A stretch of DNA of 64,000 bases, from assembly GCA_964602415.1 (NCBI GenBank), contig CAZRQL010000003.1:100917-164916 (forward strand). The letters are read 5' to 3'. The notes under the pieces were generated by a model. That model did no database searches and was not told where the DNA came from. It saw only the letters and a list, made by a program, of their open reading frames with translations. This DNA comes from CAZRQL01 sp964602415 (GTDB lineage: Bacteria > Bacteroidota > Bacteroidia > Cytophagales > Flammeovirgaceae). The position numbers and the translations under genes are program-made. How positions within the stretch are numbered: position 1 is the stretch's first letter; each line of letters begins with the position of its first letter. Positions 25,352 through 33,391 of this stretch are shown here, piece by piece.

Positions 25352-25357
25352 TTGAGT

Positions 25358-25388
25358 TGCCCCAATTCTCTCTGGCAGGGTTGGGGCA
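25358..25388. terminator. Hairpin between the convergent ccoG and rhodanese genes
   Basis: TGCCCCAA (25358-25365) and TTGGGGCA (25381-25388) form a perfect 8-bp stem with a 15-base loop, four bases beyond the reading-frame end of ccoG. There is no long U-run, but the position suits a bidirectional terminator. Confidence 0.6.
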
Positions 25389-25392
25389 CTTA

Positions 25393-25779
25393 TTAAGGCA
25401 GCACAACTTCACCGCCTGCGCTCATCCAAGCCCCTATGCCCCCGGACAAATTGGTTACTTGCCCAAATCCGTTTTGTTTTAGAATACCAGCAGCTTTGGC
25501 ACTGCGAAAACCGCTTGCACAATACACTAAAACAGGTTTGCTTTTATCTAATTGTGCCAATTGTTTTTCAAAATTGGAATTATTGATATCAAGATTGATA
25601 GCCCCACGCAATATGCCGGTTTCACATTCTTTTGCAGTGCGCACATCCAAAATTAGAACCTCGCTATTGTTTTTAAGCATATTTTTTGCTTCTTCAGGCA
25701 TAACGTCGCGGAAGTCTTTCTTACTGCAACCCCAAAAGGCTATTGATAATACAATTAAAAGATAAATGCTCTTTTTCAT
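25393..25779 (-). CDS. Rhodanese-domain lipoprotein
   Basis: The 128-residue protein has a lipoprotein signal with lipobox FWGC, then a single rhodanese domain with LILDVRTAKECETG and active-site loop CASGFRS (catalytic Cys). Such proteins transfer sulfane sulfur from thiosulfate or persulfides; a periplasmic lipoprotein form is common in Bacteroidota, with unknown substrate. It is convergent with the cbb3 operon. Confidence 0.9.
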   Translation of the reverse strand: MKKSIYLLIVLSIAFWGCSKKDFRDVMPEEAKNMLKNNSEVLILDVRTAKECETGILRGAINLDINNSNFEKQLAQLDKSKPVLVYCASGFRSAKAAGILKQNGFGQVTNLSGGIGAWMSAGGEVVLP

Positions 25780-25802
25780 TAAAATAATATTTAAAAATTA
25801 GT

Positions 25803-26435
25803 TTAAACCCTCAAAGCTGGTACACCAAAGACCGATTCGCCTTCCTCTACTGACTTGATAACCACAGAACCGGGGCCTATTTTGGCATGGTCGCCGATTT
25901 CTATACCCGATGCAACCACCGTGCCTGCCCCCAGATAAACCCCTTTGCCTATTTTGACCTTTGAGCCGATGACGCTCCCCGTACCTACGTAGCTGCCTGT
26001 TTGGATTTGGACTTCGGCTTCTATGTGCACACCTGACAAAATCCTAACATGATCTGCTATTTGGCTCTCAAAATTTATGCTTGAATTAGCCCCAATCAGT
26101 ATTCCATACCCCAAAACAGCACTTGAGGCCACATAAGCTGTTTTGTGTATGGCATTGACAGGCATGATTTTGTAATCTCTAATCAACTTCAATGAGAGGC
26201 TTTGGTTGTCTTTCATGTCATCCAAAGCAACAAAACAGGAGCATTTTTGGCCTAATATATTTAGGTATGCGGGGTCTTGTATCGAACCCATCACGGGTAT
26301 ATTGTCTATCAAGCTCTGATGCAGGTTTGTATCCTCATCCAACAAACAGTAAACAGTTCTATCATTGGAGCGCAAGGCATCCAATGCTATTTTGCCTAAA
26401 GTTTTAGCCCCAAAAATAATTACGGGAGTATCCAT
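25803..26435 (-). CDS. NeuD/PglD-type sugar O-acyltransferase
   Basis: The 210-residue protein has an N-terminal Rossmann-like domain (VIIFGAKTLGKIALDAL) and a C-terminal left-handed beta-helix of hexapeptide repeats (about 95-200, including VGTGSVIGSKVKIG and LGAGTVVASG). The class acylates amino sugars or sialic acids for surface glycans. No glycan cluster is adjacent, so the acceptor is unknown. Co-transcription with the rhodanese gene (23 bases apart) is possible. Confidence 0.88.
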   Translation of the reverse strand: MDTPVIIFGAKTLGKIALDALRSNDRTVYCLLDEDTNLHQSLIDNIPVMGSIQDPAYLNILGQKCSCFVALDDMKDNQSLSLKLIRDYKIMPVNAIHKTAYVASSAVLGYGILIGANSSINFESQIADHVRILSGVHIEAEVQIQTGSYVGTGSVIGSKVKIGKGVYLGAGTVVASGIEIGDHAKIGPGSVVIKSVEEGESVFGVPALRV

Positions 26436-26632
26436 ATATTTTTCAGTGGAATTATATTTAAATTTAATTGTTTCACAATCTAATGTTATGAAAATTCATT
26501 TATCTAAGCAATTTTTTATTTTGATCGATAGCTTTACCGTTTCTAAATGAACCCTTATATCATAAAAATTTGATGGTTTTGTTGTGATGTAAGGTCATTT
26601 GAATTGCTTTCAAAGCAGTTTCAAAACAACTA

Positions 26633-26646
26633 ATATTTGCAAATAT
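26633..26646. promoter_or_regulatory. Candidate operator palindrome upstream of the Zn/Mn-binding protein gene
   Basis: ATATTTGCAAATAT is a perfect 14-base palindrome, 22 bases ahead of the probable -7 box and 57 bases ahead of the ATG at 26704. Metal-uptake genes are usually repressed by Zur, Fur or MntR family proteins binding AT-rich palindromes, so it is a plausible operator; the regulator is unknown. Confidence 0.4.
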
Positions 26647-26668
26647 AAGTATGAAATCCCTTTAGTGC

Positions 26669-26676
26669 TATATTTG
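26669..26676 (+). promoter_or_regulatory. Promoter -7 box for the Zn/Mn-binding protein gene
   Basis: TATATTTG matches TAnnTTTG exactly and lies 27 bases before the ATG at 26704. It argues against translation from an in-frame ATG at 26599, upstream of the box. Confidence 0.5.
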
Positions 26677-26703
26677 TGCATGTTGCAAAGTTTTTATTAC
26701 TCC

Positions 26704-27630
26704 ATGTTGCGCAAAGGACATAGATTTGCCTTTAGTGGATTGTTTTTCACGATTGTTTTTTTGACTTTGTTCTTTGGATGCACTTCTGAGCAAAGCGAGT
26801 CAAGACTGCCGCTTATCGTTTGCACCACGGGTTTTGTTGGGGATGCCGTAGAGCAAATCATAGGAGATAAAGCGCAAGTTGTTACCCTGATGGGGCCGGG
26901 GGTTGATCCCCATACCTACAAACCCAGCCAAGGCGATATGCAAAACCTCATGCAGGCCGATGTGGTGGTTTACAATGGTTTGCACTTAGAGGGCAATATG
27001 GCGACAGTGTTGGAAAAGATTTCTTCTTCCAAAAAGGTGATTGCCATGGGTGAGGGGGTTGATAAATCCCTGCTCTTTCGTGTAGGTGATGGACTTTATG
27101 ACCCGCATATTTGGTTTGATGCGATGCTTTGGAGGCAAGCAATGGGGTACACAGCCCAAAAACTGGCGGAGTATATGCCTGATTTAAAGCCTATTATTGA
27201 GAACAATAGCCGGTCATATTCCGATACACTATTGTTACTTCACAAACAAATAACCCATGCGATTGAGCAAATCCCTGAACCAAGTCGGATATTGATTACT
27301 TCTCATGATGCTTTCCGTTATTTTGGAAAGGCTTATCATATAGAAGTCAGTGGTTTGCAAGGGATTTCGACGGTCGCCGAACCAACCCTCAACCAAATAA
27401 CTGAACTTGTCAATACAATTTGTCAGCGTAAAATCAAATCTATTTTTGTTGAAAGTTCCGTTTCCAAACAAGCGGTTATGTCTGTGATAGAGGGCTGTAA
27501 GGCCAAGGGACATGATGTAAAATTGGGGGGGGAATTGTATTCCGATGCGTTGGGCAAAAAAAATACCCCTGAGGGAACTTACACAGGGGTTATGCGTGCC
27601 AATGTCAAAATATTGGTATCCTCGCTCTAA
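26704..27630 (+). CDS. Zinc/manganese ABC transporter substrate-binding lipoprotein (ZnuA/TroA family)
   Basis: From the ATG at 26704 the 308-residue protein has a lipoprotein signal ending in LFFGC, and the cluster A-1 fold with metal-ligand histidines in DPHTYKP, DPHIWFDA and TSHDAFRYFG and a C-terminal GGELYSDALG loop with an acidic ligand. It binds Zn2+ or Mn2+ in the periplasm. The usual ATPase and permease genes are not adjacent; an ATPase of the right type lies 31 kb away at 58132. A run of eight G (27525-27532) occurs in the coding region. Confidence 0.92.
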   Translation: MLRKGHRFAFSGLFFTIVFLTLFFGCTSEQSESRLPLIVCTTGFVGDAVEQIIGDKAQVVTLMGPGVDPHTYKPSQGDMQNLMQADVVVYNGLHLEGNMATVLEKISSSKKVIAMGEGVDKSLLFRVGDGLYDPHIWFDAMLWRQAMGYTAQKLAEYMPDLKPIIENNSRSYSDTLLLLHKQITHAIEQIPEPSRILITSHDAFRYFGKAYHIEVSGLQGISTVAEPTLNQITELVNTICQRKIKSIFVESSVSKQAVMSVIEGCKAKGHDVKLGGELYSDALGKKNTPEGTYTGVMRANVKILVSSL

Positions 27631-28133
27631 TCGTTTGAGACTTTTTCGCCTTTGGATACTTTTTGGATGACTTCATAGAGCTTGTCTTCATCTCCGGGGG
27701 TATATGAGTTGTGCTGCCATACGATCTGCCCTTCCTTGTTGAGCACGAAAGTGTGGGGTATATTGGCTACGCTCAAAGCCCGCTTCAAATCACTGTTTTC
27801 ATCAATATAGACATCATATTCCCAAGCTTTCCCATTGACAAAAGAAACCACTTTGGCTGAGTTGCGGGCATCGTCTATGGAAATGGCTATCAACTTGACA
27901 CCCGTTTCTTCGCGCCAGTCAGGGTATTGGTCGTGTATGGCCAAAAGTTCTTGGATGCAGGGTTTGCACCATGTAGCCCAAAAACTTAAAACCGTCGGCC
28001 CTTCGGAATTGATAATCTCGGAAGATCGAACCACTTTGCCTTTGAGGTCTTTGATGGCTACGTCAGGCATTTTTTGGATTGGCATCAACATCAGTCCCGC
28101 ACCAAAAAGAAGAATAAAAGCTAATTTGAACAT
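27627..28133 (-). CDS. TlpA/ResA-like thioredoxin-fold protein
   Basis: The 168-residue protein has a hydrophobic N-terminal segment (MFKLAFILLFGAGLMLMP), then a TlpA-like domain with FWATWCKPC (redox-active Cys pair, about residues 56-59) and the cis-Pro loop IPHTFVLN. Such periplasmic proteins reduce disulfides, for example in cytochrome c maturation. It converges with the metal-binding protein gene, overlapping its end by four bases. Confidence 0.92.
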   Translation of the reverse strand: MFKLAFILLFGAGLMLMPIQKMPDVAIKDLKGKVVRSSEIINSEGPTVLSFWATWCKPCIQELLAIHDQYPDWREETGVKLIAISIDDARNSAKVVSFVNGKAWEYDVYIDENSDLKRALSVANIPHTFVLNKEGQIVWQHNSYTPGDEDKLYEVIQKVSKGEKVSND

Positions 28134-28556
28134 AAAGTTTTTTTATTAATGAAAGTAAAACGATTTAGACACTCGAATCATTTGATTTTGGAAAGTTCTT
28201 GTGTTTAAACGAACTTCTAAACACTTGAATTACAAATAAAATGAAAATCTATTTACAAACCTAAAATAGATGAATTTTACTCTGTAATAACACAATTATC
28301 TTTTTGTAAAATCAAAAAAGCACTCTAAGAGGTGAAAAAAAAACCTTTTTTTACTTCTTACTTTGACCTTTTTGTTTTAGGAGTTGTCTATTTCAGAAGA
28401 GAATAAGCCCGAAGGGGTATAACTCTAAGCGTTGTAGTTTAAATTTTGTGGTTTGTAGAAAAGGCAGCTTCTGTGAGGCTGCCTTTTTTTTATATTGCGT
28501 TTTAAATCCATCAAGGGCAAGTAGTCTTTACTTGAAATCTTGAATCTTAAAATTTT
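28134..28556. other. 423-base intergenic region, possible small-RNA locus
   Basis: No protein frame is evident. GTGTTTA (28201-28207) and TAAACAC (28218-28224) form a small hairpin. A textbook terminator at 28461-28491 points in the plus direction although no plus-strand gene ends before it; the nearest upstream plus gene stops at 27630, with a minus-strand gene between. This suggests a short plus-strand transcript in about 28330-28491, perhaps an ncRNA or a leader ahead of kmo. No known RNA family was identified. Confidence 0.35.
28461..28491 (+). terminator. Intrinsic terminator upstream of kmo
   Basis: AAGGCAGC and GCTGCCTT form an 8-bp stem around a 9-base loop (TTCTGTGAG), followed by a T-run to 28491. 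It is a strong Rho-independent terminator in the plus direction, with no obvious gene to terminate. Confidence 0.85.
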
Positions 28557-29915
28557 ATGTCAGACAAAAAAATCATAATAGCAGGAGCAGGTTTAGTCGG
28601 ATCTTTGCTTGCGGGTATTTTAGCCAAAAGAGGTTATCAAGTGGTTGTTTTTGAGCGTCGTGCCGACCCGCGCAAGGCCAATCTTTATGCCGGGCGTTCC
28701 ATCAATTTGGCCATGTCGGTCAGGGGCTGGCGGGGGCTTAGTTTGCTGGGGGCAGATAAGGCTGTTTCTCAGCATGCCATCCCCATGTATGGCAGAATGA
28801 TGCACCCTGTGAAAGGAGAGCAAAATTTTCAACCATACGGTATTGATAATCAAGCAATTTACGCCGTTTCAAGGGGCGATCTGAACCGTACGCTGATGGA
28901 TTTTGTTGAAAAAGAGTACAACCTGCCGATACACTTCAATCACAAGTGTTTGGATGTAGATTTGGAAGCGGGGATTGTTTCTTTTGAGACTCCCGACGGG
29001 GGCACGGTTGTGGAGAAGGGCGACCTTGTATTTGGTGCGGATGGTGCTTATTCTGCCGTCAGGATGGCTATGCAACGCAAAACCGATCGTTTCAACTTCA
29101 GCCAAAGCTATATCGAACACGGATACAAAGAGTTGCTTATGCCTGCTTCGAGCAGCGGGGAATTTTTGATGGAAAAAAATGCCTTGCATATATGGCCGAG
29201 GGGTACTTTTATGCTTATCGCGCTGCCCAATCCCGATGGCTCTTTCACTATGACCTTGTTTTTTCAATATGAAGGTGAGGTTTCTTTTTCAAAAATCAAA
29301 ACCATTGCAGATGCTAAAGATTTTTTGATTGACTACTTCCCTGATGCTTACGAACTTATCCCTGACGCAGCGGAGCAGTTTATCAACAACCCTACATCTT
29401 CTTTGGTAACGGTCAGAACATCACCTTGGGTGCATGGAAGGGCGTGTCTGATTGGGGATGCAGCCCATGCCATCGTGCCCTTTTATGGACAGGGGATGAA
29501 TTGCGGCTTTGAAGACTGCTACATACTTGATTCATTAATAGAGCAATACGAGCACGACTGGGATAAAATCCTGCCAGCCTTTCAGTCTGAGCGCGTACCC
29601 AATGCCAATGCGATTGCAGACTTAGCCTTAGCTAATTTTTTGGAAATGAGAGATTTGGTAGCTGATGCCGAATTTTTGCTCCAAAAGAAGATTGAGGCTC
29701 GCATCGCAAAGTTGCACCCTGAGCATTGGACTCCACTTTACACAATGGTGTCTTTTACCCATACACCTTATAGTCAAGCACTTGCAAATGGAAAAAAACA
29801 AGACGCGCTCATGAAACAGTTGCTAAAAAATGAGTATTTCCGTCAAAATTGGGAAGTCATTGAAGATTTTGGGCAATGGATTGATTTTGAAAATCTTACA
29901 CTTGTAAATCCATGA
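28557..29915 (+). CDS. kmo: Kynurenine 3-monooxygenase
   Basis: The 452-residue flavoprotein has an N-terminal FAD site (IIAGAGLVGSLLAGIL), the KMO-specific AGRSINLAMSVRGW (about residues 45-60, substrate-binding Arg), and the second FAD motif CLIGDAAHAIVPFYGQGMN. It hydroxylates L-kynurenine to 3-hydroxykynurenine using NADPH and oxygen, a step of tryptophan breakdown and of NAD synthesis via quinolinate in many Bacteroidota. Other kyn/nad genes are not in the window. The stop overlaps the next gene by four bases. Confidence 0.95.
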   Translation: MSDKKIIIAGAGLVGSLLAGILAKRGYQVVVFERRADPRKANLYAGRSINLAMSVRGWRGLSLLGADKAVSQHAIPMYGRMMHPVKGEQNFQPYGIDNQAIYAVSRGDLNRTLMDFVEKEYNLPIHFNHKCLDVDLEAGIVSFETPDGGTVVEKGDLVFGADGAYSAVRMAMQRKTDRFNFSQSYIEHGYKELLMPASSSGEFLMEKNALHIWPRGTFMLIALPNPDGSFTMTLFFQYEGEVSFSKIKTIADAKDFLIDYFPDAYELIPDAAEQFINNPTSSLVTVRTSPWVHGRACLIGDAAHAIVPFYGQGMNCGFEDCYILDSLIEQYEHDWDKILPAFQSERVPNANAIADLALANFLEMRDLVADAEFLLQKKIEARIAKLHPEHWTPLYTMVSFTHTPYSQALANGKKQDALMKQLLKNEYFRQNWEVIEDFGQWIDFENLTLVNP

Positions 29916-30334
29916 GTGAATTTTTGAAGCCTCTTAAAATTATCCATATATCTTTGTTTATGGGGCAGTTGTCTTTTGCAGTGGTCTTGCTTGTTTTGCA
30001 GTTAGCCCCCTTTGTTGAGGATGCGGAAATGAAGAAGAATTTGCTCCAAGTGATGGCCGTAGTCTTCTTTTTGTCGGTTTTGGGAGGCAGGTATCTTTTT
30101 CGATACATGCGCGGAGGGTTGCCAAAGATTGCGTCATTGGAGGGAAGACAAGAAAAATATCGAAAGGCTCTTTTGCTCAGATGGTCTTCTCTGGAGTTTT
30201 CCTCTCTTTTTGCTTTGACATGTTTTCTTTTAACGGCTGAAAAAGCCTTTCTTGTTTTTGCCGGGCTTACGGCTGTCTTACTGTTGGCAGAGATGCCTTC
30301 ACAAACTCGTTTCAATAGAGATTTGGGGGTATAA
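29912..30334 (+). CDS. Small integral membrane protein of unknown function
   Basis: The 140-residue protein has four predicted membrane helices (about 10-30, 47-62, 88-104 and 108-124) with no recognised motif. It overlaps the kmo stop (ATGA), so it is translationally coupled to it. Homologues of similar size follow other genes in Bacteroidota; nothing in the sequence reveals a role. Confidence 0.75.
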   Translation: MSEFLKPLKIIHISLFMGQLSFAVVLLVLQLAPFVEDAEMKKNLLQVMAVVFFLSVLGGRYLFRYMRGGLPKIASLEGRQEKYRKALLLRWSSLEFSSLFALTCFLLTAEKAFLVFAGLTAVLLLAEMPSQTRFNRDLGV

Positions 30335-30338
30335 CCGG

Positions 30339-30998
30339 CTAAGGTGTTGAAATGGTCATAGGCAGAATTTTGCCGTTGTAGAAGCGGTTGCCCTCCATAG
30401 CAAATCTGGCTATTTCTGCCCCGACCGATTCCGCGTTCATACAAGCGGTTTGATTGGGAAAAGCCGCCTCAAACATGCTGGTTTGTACCGAACCAAGTGC
30501 CAAACAATTTACAGCTATCTGCCTGCTTTTCAGTTCTAAAGACAAAGTCTCTGTTAAATTTGCCAGTGCCGCTTTCGCAGCCGAGTAACTTGAAAGCCCT
30601 GCAAATTTCTGACTGCCCTGAAAACCTCCCATACTCCCGATATTGACGATATGAGAGCAGGGAGGGATTTTTGGGAGTAAGACTTTGACAATTTTCCATA
30701 CAGCTAAAAAATTGACAGACAAAGACTTTTCAACCTCTTCGAGACTTTGGTCTTCAAAGCTTTTGTTGATAAGCAAGCCTGCATTGTTGATTAAAATATT
30801 GCAGCGGGGCACAACATCCAGTACCTGCTCAAAGATTTCTAAATTACTTTCTAAATCCAGCTCTATTTTTTTTATACCCAAACCAGCCACGCGCCCCGGA
30901 CGCACAACGCCATACACATCTAAACCTAAATTTTTTAGCCCTAAAGCAATATGGTATCCAATCCCTTGAGCCACTCCGGTAACTACGGCAGTCTTCAA
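30339..30998 (-). CDS. Short-chain dehydrogenase/reductase (SDR) family oxidoreductase
   Basis: The 219-residue protein has the classical SDR set: TGVAQGIG cofactor-binding loop (7-14), NNAG (about 71-74), the catalytic Ser in NIGSMGG and YSAAK (about 140-144). The substrate is unknown. The start overlaps the stop of the receiver-phosphohexomutase gene by four bases, so both are co-transcribed. Confidence 0.9.
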   Translation of the reverse strand: MKTAVVTGVAQGIGYHIALGLKNLGLDVYGVVRPGRVAGLGIKKIELDLESNLEIFEQVLDVVPRCNILINNAGLLINKSFEDQSLEEVEKSLSVNFLAVWKIVKVLLPKIPPCSHIVNIGSMGGFQGSQKFAGLSSYSAAKAALANLTETLSLELKSRQIAVNCLALGSVQTSMFEAAFPNQTACMNAESVGAEIARFAMEGNRFYNGKILPMTISTP

Positions 30999-33118
30999 AT
31001 TCCCATATCTTTGGTGATAAGAGTAACTCTATCAGCAAGTTGCTGCCAAGTTTTATCAAATTCGTCCTTGGTGCGCAGTGTTCCTTTTACGCTAAAATAA
31101 AATTTGATTTTAGGCTCTGTACCCGAGGGGCGCATGGATATTTTATCTCCGTTGGCAGTATAGAACTGCAAGACATCGGATTTTGGCAGGCTTATCGGGC
31201 TTTGTTCGGCGTTTTCGATATTGATTGAGATGGACTGCAAATAATCGTCGATTTTGGTTACAGGCGATCCGGCCAGGGTATTTGGCGGATTTTCTCGAAA
31301 TTTGCGCATCATGGCTGCAATTTCTTCTACTCCCTCTTTGCCTTTTTTGGTGATAGAAAGCAGTTCTTCCCGGTAAAGCCCAAATTGTATGTATATGTCA
31401 ATCAGTACGTCGAAGATGCTCTTATTTAGGGATTTATAATACGCAGCCATCTCACAGATCATGCCCACCGCTGCCACAGCATCTTTGTCGCGCACGGCAT
31501 CCCCTATCAAGTAGCCATAGCTTTCCTCCCCGCCACATACAAAATTTAGGTGGCCTTCGTTTTCTCGTATTATTTCGGCAATGTATTTGAAGCCCGTCAA
31601 AACGTCGAAGCACTTAACTTGATAAGCATCACAGAACTGCTTAATTAAATCAGTGGTTACTATGGTTTTGGCTATGAAGTCATTATCTTTTGCCAACCCT
31701 TTTGCTTTACGGCTGGATAAAATATAATTGAACAGCAAAACCGCTGTTTGATTGCCATTGAGGAGTTGAAACGCACCGTGGTGGTTTTTGACGGCTATGC
31801 CCACTCTGTCGGCATCAGGATCGGTTGCCAATAAAATATCGGCATCTTTTTCCTTAGCCAAGGCCAAGCCTATAGACATGGCTTCTTTTTCTTCGGGGTT
31901 TGGATAAATCACGGTAGGGAAGTTGCCATCAGGTTGAGACTGAGCTTCAACAAGAGATACATTGGTAAAACCTAAACGCTCCAGTAGTTGGGGGATCAAG
32001 GTGATGCCTGTGCCGTGTATAGACGAAAACACTATCTTCAAATCATGCTGCTGGGCAATGGCCTCAGGGTTGAGGCTTAACTTTTGCAAGTATTCGAGAT
32101 AAGGTATATCTACTTCTTTACCAATGATTTGTATCAATTCAGGACGTGCATTAAAATTGATATTTTCAACACTGCCTACCGCATTGACCAGTTCAATGAC
32201 GTTTTTGTCGTGAGGTGGAACGAGTTGGCCTCCATCGCGCCAATAGGCTTTGAATCCGTTGTATTCTTTGGGGTTATGAGAAGCCGTAATCACCACGCCT
32301 GAAATGCAGTTTAGGTATCGAATAGCAAAAGACAATTCGGGGGTAGGTCTAAGTGACTCAAAAAGATACACTTTTATGCCATTTGCCGAAAATACCTGCG
32401 CACACACGTTGGCAAACTCATCGCTTTGGTTTCGAGAGTCGTAAGCAATAGCCACTGAAACAGGCTTATTTTCAGAGTGTTGGAGGATGTAGTTGGCCAG
32501 CCCTTGGGTCGCTGCCCCGACAGTGTAACGGTTCATTTTATTGCTGCCCACTCCCATCACTCCTCTTAGCCCCCCTGTCCCGAATTCTAAGTTTTTGTAA
32601 AATGAATTAACGAGTTCTTTGGGGTCTTCGGCCATAAGCCGACGAATCTCGGCTTTAGTTGCCTCATCATAACCGCCTTCCAGCCAGCTATTGGCCTTAT
32701 CTAAAATTTCCTGCTCCATATCAAATGTTTTTTCTCTTTCAAATACAGTTCTAATATACCGAGTAAGTTTATCGTAATCAATAGGTTTGATGATATAATG
32801 ATTGATTCCGATGTTTTTGAAGTGTTCATCTTGCAGCAAACGGTCGTTCCCTGTTACCACAATAAGGTGGGTATTTGCTTTTTTAGGGTAAAGATGCTGG
32901 TTTTTGAATTTTTTTGCCAGTTCTACACCTGCGTAGGGTGTTTCTAATGCTATATCCAAAATTATTAAGTCAAAATCTTTACTTTCAAATAGTTGTAAAG
33001 CTTGAGTAGAATTCATGGCTTTCCAAACTTTAAACCTTTGGTAACCAAAGATCATTTCGGCTATATCTAAAATAATGGAACTGTCATCAATAATCAAGAT
33101 CTCTTTTTGGTCACTCAT
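30995..33118 (-). CDS. Response-regulator receiver domain fused to phosphoglucomutase/phosphomannomutase
   Basis: From the ATG at 33118 (MSDQKEILIIDD) the 707-residue protein has a complete receiver domain (about 1-125): acidic pair Asp11-Asp12, phospho-acceptor Asp55 in LIILDIAL, Thr89 and Lys111 in IIKPID. A short linker leads to a full alpha-D-phosphohexomutase from about residue 134: catalytic Ser in TASHNPKEYNG, metal loop DPDADR, sugar loop GGEESYG and phosphate loop RPSGTEPK. There is no stop or frame change between the parts. An internal ATG (32719) could also yield the enzyme alone but has no clear ribosome-binding site. Phosphorylation may gate sugar-phosphate isomerisation; that is inference. 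Confidence 0.9.
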   Translation of the reverse strand: MSDQKEILIIDDSSIILDIAEMIFGYQRFKVWKAMNSTQALQLFESKDFDLIILDIALETPYAGVELAKKFKNQHLYPKKANTHLIVVTGNDRLLQDEHFKNIGINHYIIKPIDYDKLTRYIRTVFEREKTFDMEQEILDKANSWLEGGYDEATKAEIRRLMAEDPKELVNSFYKNLEFGTGGLRGVMGVGSNKMNRYTVGAATQGLANYILQHSENKPVSVAIAYDSRNQSDEFANVCAQVFSANGIKVYLFESLRPTPELSFAIRYLNCISGVVITASHNPKEYNGFKAYWRDGGQLVPPHDKNVIELVNAVGSVENINFNARPELIQIIGKEVDIPYLEYLQKLSLNPEAIAQQHDLKIVFSSIHGTGITLIPQLLERLGFTNVSLVEAQSQPDGNFPTVIYPNPEEKEAMSIGLALAKEKDADILLATDPDADRVGIAVKNHHGAFQLLNGNQTAVLLFNYILSSRKAKGLAKDNDFIAKTIVTTDLIKQFCDAYQVKCFDVLTGFKYIAEIIRENEGHLNFVCGGEESYGYLIGDAVRDKDAVAAVGMICEMAAYYKSLNKSIFDVLIDIYIQFGLYREELLSITKKGKEGVEEIAAMMRKFRENPPNTLAGSPVTKIDDYLQSISINIENAEQSPISLPKSDVLQFYTANGDKISMRPSGTEPKIKFYFSVKGTLRTKDEFDKTWQQLADRVTLITKDMGI

Positions 33119-33391
33119 TTGGAAATTATTCTGTAAATTTAGTATTGCCAAATAAAGCTAAAACTTCATAACATTACAAATTTATAGCTCTAAGAGCGGT
33201 TGTTTTGATTTTTATTATAGTGTATCTACTTGATAATGAATTATATTTTTTTTAGATTAAAAAATGAACATATTTTTTACTAAGTTTGTAATAAAACTGA
33301 GTTTACAAGAATTTACTTAGTTTTGCTTTATTAATGCCAATTAGACATCTAATAAATGCTTAATTTTTAGCTACCACTTAAAGATTTTACT
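33119..33391 (+). promoter_or_regulatory. Divergent AT-rich spacer with two -7-like boxes
   Basis: This 273-base spacer separates the minus-strand receiver-mutase gene from the plus-strand CHASE2 gene. Two exact TAnnTTTG matches occur on the plus strand, TAAGTTTG at 33281-33288 and TAGTTTTG at 33318-33325; the second would give a leader of about 60 bases. No other structure is evident. Confidence 0.4.
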
